DNA of 9,015 bases from NCBI GenBank assembly GCA_023392945.1, contig JAEWNB010000090.1, positions 1 to 9,015 on the forward strand, written 5' to 3'. Position 1 is the stretch's first letter, and every line of letters starts with the position of its first letter. This DNA comes from Bacteroidota bacterium (GTDB lineage: Bacteria > Bacteroidota > Bacteroidia > Bacteroidales > WCHB1-69). The notes under the pieces are model-generated. The model worked only from the letters and a program-made list of their open reading frames with translations. It made no database searches and was not told where the DNA came from. Below are positions 1-6,463 of the stretch, one piece after another. The translations under genes and the position numbers were made by a program.

Positions 1-132
1 GAACATATTGCCCATAACCGTTCGGGACTTGCCATGGGAGCAGTAAATGCTGCGCTATGGCTTATTCAGAACAAAGGGGTCTATGATTTTAAAAATATAT
101 TTCATTTAGTATCACAAATTCAAAACAACTAA
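1..132 (+). CDS. dapB: 4-hydroxy-tetrahydrodipicolinate reductase, C-terminal end (partial)
   Basis: Only the last 43 codons are in the window; the reading frame is open from base 1 and ends at TAA 130-132. DapB reduces 4-hydroxy-tetrahydrodipicolinate with NAD(P)H in the cytoplasm, on the diaminopimelate/lysine pathway that feeds peptidoglycan and lysine. The visible piece reads EHIAHNRSGLAMGAVNAALW followed by a GVYDF segment. This matches the conserved DapB C-terminus, where an H-x-A-x-x-R-x-x-F/L-A-x-G-A helix is followed by AA-x-W-L and a KG-hydrophobic-Y-D/T strand. lepB starts 4 bases after the stop, so the two are probably cotranscribed, an arrangement seen in other Bacteroidota. The catalytic and cofactor domains lie outside the window, so the assignment rests on the C-terminal motif and the neighbour. 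Confidence 0.8.
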   Translation, partial: EHIAHNRSGLAMGAVNAALWLIQNKGVYDFKNIFHLVSQIQNN

Positions 133-136
133 AACA

Positions 137-1768
137 ATGGAATTATCTTATACTGCAGTAATTGTCATTTTGATTATATCCTTTATCGGGTTCCAGATCG
201 GACTTTGGACTATCTTTGAAAAAGCAGGTAAAAAGGGATGGCTTTCCCTCATTCCCGTTTACAACATGTGGATTTGGCTCAAAGTGCTTTCCAAACCGTG
301 GTGGTGGATGTTGCTCATCCTGTTTCCTTTTATCTCCATTTTCATGGTATTGATGATGATTTGGAAAACCATCAGATTATTCAAAAAGACAAGCTACATT
401 CCTTTAATATTGGGAACCTTCTTTTTCTTTCTCTATCTTCCGTATCTCGGATTTTCAAAGAAAGAACATTATACTACTTTGGCAAACCTTCCCAAATTCA
501 AGAAAAGCACCGCACGTGAATGGGGCGATGCCATCATTTTTGCGGTAGCTGCAGCCTATATTATCCGTACCTTTTTAGTGGAATTTTATGCCATCCCCAC
601 TTCCTCCATGGAAAGCTCCCTCATGATCGGCGATTATCTTGCAGTCGGCAAGGTTGAGTATGGCGGAAGAGTGCCCGAAACCTTTATGGCGATCCCGTTT
701 GTACATCACACCATTCCATTGACCAAGACTAAGAAAGCTTATGTTGAATGGGTTACCCTTCCATACATGCGTTTTCCCGCTACTAAAAGTATTCATCGAA
801 ATGATGTAGTGGTTTTCAATTATCCTGACGGAGATACGGTGGCCCTTGAACGGCAAAATGAAAGTTATTATGCCATTGTCCGTGAGTTTGAGACCATGCT
901 TAATCCAAAATCTTCCATTAGTGACATGGAAAGCATATACAACAGGTATCCGCCGGATATGATTAATTATATCCAGAATAAATATGCCGGATTTTATTAT
1001 CCGGGAAAGGGTAGGGAGGCCGTAAAAAAAGAATATACCGTTACCGCCCGCCCGGTTGATAAAAGAGAAAACTATGTTAAAAGATGTATTGCTATCCCGG
1101 GTGATGTCATTGAAGTTATCAACGGTCAACTTTACGTCAATGGCAAACCTGCTCCCAATCCTCCGCGTATGCAATATTCATATTTTGTAACCGATTCTAC
1201 CGGAAGAGGACTCACTTTGAAAAAACGGAAATCATTGGATATTAATGAAGAAGATATTTTGAAATACAATAGTATTACCACCAAATATTGGCTTACCAAT
1301 GAACAAAAATCCAAAATAGAAAAGATGGGAATGACGGTTGAAAAATCTATTGACGATGAGAACAATGCTGATATCAATATCTTTCCGCATGATAAAAGAT
1401 ATCAATGGAATAAAGATTTTTTCGGCAAGCTGGTGGTTCCTAAGAAAGGGGTTACAGTTCCGTTAAACGATTCTACCATTGTGCTCTATGATAAAATTAT
1501 TCACAATTACGAATTGAATGATTTGAAAGTGGTGGATGGCAAGATTTATGTCAATGGAGTTGAAACCGACCATTACACCTTCAAAATGAACTACTACTTC
1601 ATGATGGGCGACAATCGTCATAATTCCGCCGACTCAAGGTTCTGGGGATTTGTTCCCGAAGATCATATTGTCGGAAAAGCCCTCTTTGTATGGTTATCTC
1701 TTGATAAATTTAAAGATTTTGGTGAAGGCAAAATCCGCTGGGACAGAATGTTTAAATCTATTAAATAA
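137..1768 (+). CDS. lepB: signal peptidase I (S26 family) with N-terminal multi-helix membrane extension
   Basis: This 543-residue membrane protein should cleave signal peptides from exported proteins on the outer face of the cytoplasmic membrane. It is much longer than E. coli LepB (324 residues). Hydrophobic segments lie near residues 4-26, 55-76, 87-105 and 131-149. The first three belong to an N-terminal extension with the KAGKKGWLSLIPVYN and KPWWW motifs, resembling the DUF5684-type module of Bacteroidota signal peptidases. The fourth is the classical anchor before the catalytic box. The nucleophile is probably Ser157 in PTSSMESSLMIGD, and the general base Lys315 in YVKRCIAIPGD. The box E motif MMGDNRHNSADSRFWGFVPE occupies 489-508. 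The Ser-Lys distance (158 residues) is about three times that in E. coli. A YVNG motif occurs twice, at 333-336 and 471-474. The ATG is 4 bases after the dapB stop, with an A-rich leader and no Shine-Dalgarno, so expression probably depends on the dapB transcript. Confidence 0.95.
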   Translation: MELSYTAVIVILIISFIGFQIGLWTIFEKAGKKGWLSLIPVYNMWIWLKVLSKPWWWMLLILFPFISIFMVLMMIWKTIRLFKKTSYIPLILGTFFFFLYLPYLGFSKKEHYTTLANLPKFKKSTAREWGDAIIFAVAAAYIIRTFLVEFYAIPTSSMESSLMIGDYLAVGKVEYGGRVPETFMAIPFVHHTIPLTKTKKAYVEWVTLPYMRFPATKSIHRNDVVVFNYPDGDTVALERQNESYYAIVREFETMLNPKSSISDMESIYNRYPPDMINYIQNKYAGFYYPGKGREAVKKEYTVTARPVDKRENYVKRCIAIPGDVIEVINGQLYVNGKPAPNPPRMQYSYFVTDSTGRGLTLKKRKSLDINEEDILKYNSITTKYWLTNEQKSKIEKMGMTVEKSIDDENNADINIFPHDKRYQWNKDFFGKLVVPKKGVTVPLNDSTIVLYDKIIHNYELNDLKVVDGKIYVNGVETDHYTFKMNYYFMMGDNRHNSADSRFWGFVPEDHIVGKALFVWLSLDKFKDFGEGKIRWDRMFKSIK

Positions 1769-1773
1769 AAAAT

Positions 1774-1794
1774 CAGAATTAAAGATTATTTCTG
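1774..1794. repeat. 21-base imperfect palindrome just after lepB
   Basis: Arms CAGAATTAA and TTATTTCTG flank a 3-base centre, with one mismatched position in nine. It starts 6 bases after the lepB stop. As RNA it would form a weak, AU-rich hairpin; no T-run follows (the next bases are TTGGCAG), so it is not a standard intrinsic terminator. It could be a processing site, an operator for the downstream gene, or chance. The rest of the lepB-cca gap shows nothing recognisable apart from the promoter. Confidence 0.25.
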
Positions 1795-1844
1795 TTGGCA
1801 GCTGATTCCCTTATGAAGATTATGATTTTATTTTCTCTGCTAAA

Positions 1845-1875
1845 TTCGGGAGACGAATAGATTTGATTATTTTTG
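1845..1875 (+). promoter_or_regulatory. Bacteroidota-type promoter for the CCA-adding enzyme gene
   Basis: The -7 element TATTTTTG (1868-1875) matches the Bacteroidota consensus TAnnTTTG exactly. A weak -33 element, TTCG (1845-1848, consensus TTTG), lies 19 bases upstream, the expected spacing. Transcription would start near 1880 and give a leader of about 14 bases before the ATG at 1894. This position decides the start of the following gene, because an in-frame TTG at 1873 lies inside the promoter and would not be transcribed. Confidence 0.65.
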
Positions 1876-1893
1876 CAGCATCAAATTAAACGA

Positions 1894-3315
1894 ATGAAAG
1901 CCTTGCTTAAATCCTTACAACATCCTATATATGAGATTGTAGAGAAAGTATCCGACAATCTTGGTCTTACTTCCTATGCTGTAGGCGGTGTAATTCGCGA
2001 TATCATCCTGAACCGGGATTCAAAAGATATTGACATTGTGGTTATTGGCAGTGGTATTGAGCTGGCAAAAGCGGTAGCGAGAGAAATTTCCCCCAAATTG
2101 CAAGTCAATGTTTTTAAAAACTTTGGCACCGCACAATTCAACTATATGGGAGCCGGAATCGAGTTTGTGGGAGCCCGGAGAGAGTCTTACAGCTCCGATT
2201 CGAGAAAACCCGTGGTGGAAAATGGGACCTTGCAAGATGACCAGAATAGACGTGATTTCACTATCAATACCCTTGCCGTCCTCCTGAACGGACCTGAAAA
2301 AGGAAAACTGATCGATTCTTTCGGAGGAGTGAAGGATATTGAAAAGAAGCTGATTAAAACCCCATTAGACCCGGACATTACTTTTTCTGACGATCCACTC
2401 AGGATGATGCGGGCAGTGAGATTTGCTTCTCAGCTCGGCTTTACCATCGCTGAAGAGACGATTGACTCCATCAAGAAAAACACGGAGCGTTTGCAAATCA
2501 TATCCAAAGAAAGAATTGTAGATGAGTTCAACAAAATTCTGCTCTCACCCAAGCCCTCAGTCGGCATTAAATTGCTGGATGAAACGGGCCTGTTGTCGCA
2601 GTTTTTACCGCAACTTATTGCCCTGAAAGGGGTGGACTATATCGACGGTCGGGGACATAAGGATAATTATTTCCATACCTTGGAGGTAGTGGACAAAATT
2701 GGCATGGTGAACAGCAATCTCTGGCTTTTGTGGGCAGCCCTGCTTCACGACATTGCCAAACCGTTAACCAAAAAATATGATCCCCAGACAGGCTGGACTT
2801 TTCATGGACATGACTTTATCGGCTCTAAGATGGTGGGTTCTATTTTTCACGATTTAAAACTGCCCAATAATGAAAAGTATAAATATGTAAAGAAGTTGGT
2901 CTCCCTCCATTTGCGTCCGATAGCCTTGGTAGAAGACGTCATCACCGACTCTGCCATTCGCAGGTTGCTCTTTGATGCCGGAGATGACGTCGATGATTTA
3001 ATGCTATTGTGTGAAGCCGATGTTACATCCAAGAATCCCCAGACCATCAGACAATGCCTTGCCAATTTTGCCAAAGTGCGTCAAAAGCTGGTAGAAATTG
3101 AAGAGAAGGACAAGCTTAGAAACTGGCAGCCTCCTGTTGACGGGACTTTGATAATGGAGACTTTCGGCATTCCTCCCTCATATGAAGTTGGCGTAATCAA
3201 AACCGCTATCAGAGAAGCCATTCTGGATGGTCAAATTGAAAACAACTTCGAAGCAGCTTTTCAACTGATGATAGAAGAGGGCAAAAAATTGGGACTTTCG
3301 GTCCTAAAAAAATAG
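1894..3315 (+). CDS. cca: CCA-adding tRNA nucleotidyltransferase with HD domain
   Basis: The protein (473 residues from this start) adds or repairs the 3'-terminal CCA of tRNAs using CTP and ATP, without a nucleic-acid template. It belongs to the class II (bacterial/eukaryotic) poly(A) polymerase/CCA family. The head carries the GGVIRD motif (31-36) and the metal-binding DID (45-47). RRDFTINTLAV follows at 119-129, then DDPLRMMRAVRFA (166-178) and KERIVDEF (205-212), which belong to the neck/nucleotide-selection region. A C-terminal HD domain is indicated by the HTLEVVDK helix (261-268), LLHDIAKP (283-290) and the HGH of 304-306. Family members with this domain can have phosphohydrolase activity, but that is inference here. 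I prefer ATG 1894 over an in-frame TTG at 1873, because TTG lies in the -7 promoter element. The family has close poly(A) polymerase paralogues, so A-adding activity alone cannot be excluded from motifs. Confidence 0.92.
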   Translation: MKALLKSLQHPIYEIVEKVSDNLGLTSYAVGGVIRDIILNRDSKDIDIVVIGSGIELAKAVAREISPKLQVNVFKNFGTAQFNYMGAGIEFVGARRESYSSDSRKPVVENGTLQDDQNRRDFTINTLAVLLNGPEKGKLIDSFGGVKDIEKKLIKTPLDPDITFSDDPLRMMRAVRFASQLGFTIAEETIDSIKKNTERLQIISKERIVDEFNKILLSPKPSVGIKLLDETGLLSQFLPQLIALKGVDYIDGRGHKDNYFHTLEVVDKIGMVNSNLWLLWAALLHDIAKPLTKKYDPQTGWTFHGHDFIGSKMVGSIFHDLKLPNNEKYKYVKKLVSLHLRPIALVEDVITDSAIRRLLFDAGDDVDDLMLLCEADVTSKNPQTIRQCLANFAKVRQKLVEIEEKDKLRNWQPPVDGTLIMETFGIPPSYEVGVIKTAIREAILDGQIENNFEAAFQLMIEEGKKLGLSVLKK

Positions 3316-3376
3316 AAATAATCCATTTTTCTAGTTATATTTTACCCTTTAAAAGATGAAATAATTCAAAAAAATG

Positions 3377-3384
3377 TATCTTTG
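3377..3384 (+). promoter_or_regulatory. -7 element of the atpHAG promoter
   Basis: TATCTTTG, followed by CA, is an exact match to the Bacteroidota TAnnTTTG element and lies 18 bases before the atpH ATG. Transcription would begin near 3389 and give a leader of about 14 bases. I see no good TTTG at the -33 position, so the upstream half is weak. Its presence suggests that atpH-atpA-atpG is transcribed independently of cca. Confidence 0.65.
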
Positions 3385-3402
3385 CAACCTTTAATTTGAA
3401 AA

Positions 3403-3960
3403 ATGAAAAATCCGAAGTTATCCAACAGATACGCAAAAGCACTCTACGAATTTTCTCTTGAAAATGACAATCTTGAAGCTGTATATCAAGATGTTGTATT
3501 TATCAAAACTGTTTTTCGTGATAATCGGGATTTATTTGTAGTCATTGAAAGTCCCATCATTTTTCCCGAAAAAAAAATAAAAATATTCGCAGATATTTTT
3601 GAAAAGAAAACCTCTCAAATTACCTTTGGCTTTCTCAAATTATTGATTATGAAAAAACGCGAACCTGCTCTTTTGCAGATTTGTGAAGAGTTCATAAAAC
3701 AATATTACAAACATCATAATATCAAAATTGCTCAGATTACTACCGCTCAGGAACTTGATGAAGCACTTATTGTAAAAATAAAAGAGATTCTTGAAGAACA
3801 ATCTCACGCCACCATAGAAATTCAATTAAAAACAGATCCTAAAATAGTTGGGGGTTTCATAGTTAAAATTGAAGATTTTATTATTGATGCCAGTATCTTA
3901 TATAAAATCAATCAACTGAAACGTGAATTTGCCATCAACATTTATCAGCGTCAATACTAA
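3403..3960 (+). CDS. atpH: F1Fo ATP synthase subunit delta
   Basis: This 185-residue protein has normal length for the bacterial delta subunit (OSCP homologue). That subunit sits on top of the F1 alpha3-beta3 hexamer and joins it to the peripheral b stalk. The N-terminal helical domain begins with the conserved NRYAKALYEFSLE stretch (8-20). The C-terminal part carries the family's DPKIVGGFIVKIEDFIIDAS (145-164) signature followed by an amphipathic helix ending in LKREF (172-176). The ATG at 3403 is the natural start: it is 18 bases downstream of an exact -7 promoter element, with a short A/T-rich leader and no Shine-Dalgarno. atpA starts 28 bases after its stop. In many bacteria the Fo genes atpB-atpE-atpF come directly before atpH, but here the gene upstream is cca. 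Confidence 0.95.
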   Translation: MKNPKLSNRYAKALYEFSLENDNLEAVYQDVVFIKTVFRDNRDLFVVIESPIIFPEKKIKIFADIFEKKTSQITFGFLKLLIMKKREPALLQICEEFIKQYYKHHNIKIAQITTAQELDEALIVKIKEILEEQSHATIEIQLKTDPKIVGGFIVKIEDFIIDASILYKINQLKREFAINIYQRQY

Positions 3961-3988
3961 TCAGATAATCACTATAATTTAAATTACT

Positions 3989-5578
3989 ATGTCAGAAATT
4001 AAACCGTCGGAGGTAACCGCAATACTACGTCAGCAGTTACATAATTTTGACTCAAAGACTGAATTGGAAGAGACCGGCACTGTCTTATTGGTCGGTGACG
4101 GCATTGCCCGGGTATATGGACTTCAGAATGCCTGTTCCGGGGAGTTGGTTGTATTTGAAAAACCAAACTGCACCGTCATGGGAATCGTCCTCAATCTGGA
4201 AGAAGATAATGTGGGAGTGGTATTGTTAGGTGATTCAAAAGAACTTAACGAAGGAGATATCTGCAAACGTACCGGCAGAATTGCTTCCATAAAAGTTGGC
4301 GAAGGCCTTTTAGGTCGTGTAATCAACACTTTGGGAGAACCTATTGACGGCAAAGGAATGATTGAAGGCGATTTGATAGAACTGCCCATCGAGCGTAAAG
4401 CTCCCGGAGTTATCTTCCGTCAGCCCGTTAAAGAGCCTCTCCAGACCGGTATTAAAGCTATTGATGCCATGATTCCTATTGGTCGTGGCCAAAGGGAATT
4501 GATTATTGGAGACCGTCAAACGGGAAAAACTGCCATAGCACTTGATACGATTATCAATCAGAAAGAATTTTATGACAAAGGCGAGCCGGTATATTGTATT
4601 TATGTGGCTGTAGGACAAAAAGGTTCTTCCGTAGCCAATAATGTGCAAATATTGACAGAATACGGTGCTATGAAATACACTGTGGTAATTTCTGCCACCG
4701 CTTCTGATCCTGCTGCCATGCAATTTTACGCTCCCTTTGCAGGAGCTGCTATTGGCGAATATTTCCGTGATTCCGGTCGTCCGGCACTCATCATTTTTGA
4801 TGATCTTTCAAAACAGGCAGTTGCTTACCGTGAAGTATCCCTCTTACTTCGTCGTCCCCCCGGACGTGAAGCTTACCCGGGAGATGTATTCTACTTGCAT
4901 TCAAGACTTCTCGAAAGAGCTGCCAAAATCATTGAGTCTGATGAGATTGCTTCCCAAATGAACGACTTGCCCGAAGTGATGAAACCCATCGTGAAGGGTG
5001 GGGGATCGCTGACCGCGCTTCCTATTATTGAAACTCAGGCAGGCGATGTTTCTGCTTATATCCCCACTAATGTAATTTCTATTACTGACGGGCAGATATT
5101 CTTGGAAACAGCTCTCTTTAATTCAGGCGTTCGCCCGGCTATCAATGTGGGTATTTCAGTATCCAGAGTCGGGGGAAATGCTCAGATTAAGTCAATGAAA
5201 AAAATTGCCGGAACACTCAAACTTGACCAGGCTCAGTACCGTGAATTGGAATCCTTTTCCAAATTCGGCTCGGATGTCGATCAGGCAACCAAAAACGTTC
5301 TTGACAAAGGATCCAGAAATGTTGAAATTCTTAAACAACTCCAATATTCTCCTTACAAAGTAGAAGAACAAATTGCCATCATCTATTGCGGGGTAAAAGG
5401 TTTGTTGCTTAAAGTCCCTATTCCCCGGATTAAGAATTTTGAAATGGATTTTCTTAATAGGCTTCGCGAAGAACACGCTGATTTACTTCAAGTGCTCAAA
5501 AGCGGCAAAATTGGTGATGATGAAACTGCAACCCTCGAAGCTGTTTGTAAACAGATTGCTCCTAAATACGAACTATAA
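3989..5578 (+). CDS. atpA: F1Fo ATP synthase subunit alpha
   Basis: This is the non-catalytic nucleotide-binding subunit of the F1 hexamer, 529 residues long, slightly longer than E. coli AtpA (513). An N-terminal beta-barrel region (about 25-95) precedes the P-loop GDRQTGKT at 174-181 and the Walker B strand LIIFDD at 267-272. The alpha signature ISVSRVGGNAQ at 389-399 contains Arg393, the counterpart of the arginine that reaches the catalytic site of beta. The segment around 318-338 (ESDEIASQMNDLPEVMKPIV area) is longer than in E. coli and looks like the insertion seen in Bacteroidota alpha subunits. The C-terminal helical domain includes LDQAQYRELESFSKFGSDVD (412-431). It lies between atpH (28 bases upstream) and atpG (6 bases downstream), in one operon. 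No catalytic beta gene is present in the window. Confidence 0.98.
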   Translation: MSEIKPSEVTAILRQQLHNFDSKTELEETGTVLLVGDGIARVYGLQNACSGELVVFEKPNCTVMGIVLNLEEDNVGVVLLGDSKELNEGDICKRTGRIASIKVGEGLLGRVINTLGEPIDGKGMIEGDLIELPIERKAPGVIFRQPVKEPLQTGIKAIDAMIPIGRGQRELIIGDRQTGKTAIALDTIINQKEFYDKGEPVYCIYVAVGQKGSSVANNVQILTEYGAMKYTVVISATASDPAAMQFYAPFAGAAIGEYFRDSGRPALIIFDDLSKQAVAYREVSLLLRRPPGREAYPGDVFYLHSRLLERAAKIIESDEIASQMNDLPEVMKPIVKGGGSLTALPIIETQAGDVSAYIPTNVISITDGQIFLETALFNSGVRPAINVGISVSRVGGNAQIKSMKKIAGTLKLDQAQYRELESFSKFGSDVDQATKNVLDKGSRNVEILKQLQYSPYKVEEQIAIIYCGVKGLLLKVPIPRIKNFEMDFLNRLREEHADLLQVLKSGKIGDDETATLEAVCKQIAPKYEL

Positions 5579-5584
5579 TCTGCA

Positions 5585-6463
5585 ATGGGAAATTTAAAAG
5601 AAATCAGAGTCAGAATTGCTTCTGTAACTTCTACACAAAAGATTACCGGAGCCATGAAGCTGGTCTCGGCAGCCAAATTGCGCCGTGCCCAAATGTCTAT
5701 TCTCAGTTTGCGTCCCTATTCCGATAAACTTTCCGAAATTCTCCAAAATCTCTCTACTTCACTTGACAGCATTGAAAACATGCCCCTTTTTGAAGCAAGA
5801 AACCCCGAGAATATTGTCATTCTTGCCATCACATCAAACAGAGGACTTTGCGGCAGCTTTAATTCCAATATCGTTAAAGAGGTGATGTTGACAGCTGAAA
5901 CCAAGTACTCCGAACAGTTTAAAGCTGGCAAAGTTAAAATCATCTGTTTCGGCAAAAAGGGATTCGAACAACTGCGAAAACACTTTGAAATCATATCCAC
6001 AAACGATTCATTCGTCGATTCTCCCGATTTTTCAGAAATTGCCAAAGTCTCTGAAAAATTAATGCAGGATTTTATTACCAAGAAAATTGACAAAGTAGAT
6101 ATTATCTACAATCAATTTGTTAACCCGGCAACCCAGCGAATTATCGTGGAAAATTACTTGCCCATCAGCAATCTTCTCCCTTCTGATTCAAAAAAAATCA
6201 ATACCAAATATATATTTGAACCCTCAAAAAATGAGCTTTTGGAAGAGTTAATTCCCAAGATCGTCAAGGTCCAGATGTATAAAACCCTTATAGATTCCAT
6301 TGCATCCGAACACGGTGCTCGTATGACTTCTATGTCAAAAGCTACCGATAATGCCAATGAAATCCTGAAAGAGCTGAAACTCAAATACAACAACGCACGT
6401 CAGTCTTCCATCACCAACGAGTTGATTGAAATTGTGAGCGGAGCAAATGCCTTAGACGGCTAA
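5585..6463 (+). CDS. atpG: F1Fo ATP synthase subunit gamma
   Basis: The 292-residue gamma subunit forms the rotating central shaft that couples proton flow in Fo to catalysis in F1. The N-terminal helix reads MGNLKEIRVRIASVTSTQKI, followed by TGAMKLVSAAKLRRAQ (21-36), both strongly conserved. The central Rossmann-like domain has TSNRGLCGSFN at 83-93. The C-terminal helix carries RMTSMSKATDNANEIL (about 246-261) and the closing NELIEIVSGANAL. It starts 6 bases after atpA and is the last gene of the cluster. Its TAA (6461-6463) interlocks with the TAG (6460-6462 on the other strand) of the convergent aroA, giving a 4-base overlap. A hairpin with a T-run about 35-87 bases beyond the stop probably ends the transcript. 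Confidence 0.97.
   Translation: MGNLKEIRVRIASVTSTQKITGAMKLVSAAKLRRAQMSILSLRPYSDKLSEILQNLSTSLDSIENMPLFEARNPENIVILAITSNRGLCGSFNSNIVKEVMLTAETKYSEQFKAGKVKIICFGKKGFEQLRKHFEIISTNDSFVDSPDFSEIAKVSEKLMQDFITKKIDKVDIIYNQFVNPATQRIIVENYLPISNLLPSDSKKINTKYIFEPSKNELLEELIPKIVKVQMYKTLIDSIASEHGARMTSMSKATDNANEILKELKLKYNNARQSSITNELIEIVSGANALDG

Noticed and set aside
575..1174. A 199-codon open frame on the minus strand inside lepB
   Set aside because: It lies wholly within the catalytic core of lepB, whose motifs are unmistakable, and its translation resembles no family I know. It is a shadow frame, as are the 137-codon minus-strand frame at 4310-4723 in atpA and the 125-codon one at 5716-6093 in atpG.
3314..3368. 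Short direct repeat GAAATAATyC on either side of the cca-atpH gap
   Set aside because: Ten bases of very AT-rich sequence repeated once is expected by chance and does not flank any element.
3316..3376. Possible terminator after cca (CATTTTT ... AAAAGATG)
   Set aside because: The pairing is short and AU-only with a bulge and a loop of about 20 bases, and no T-run follows.
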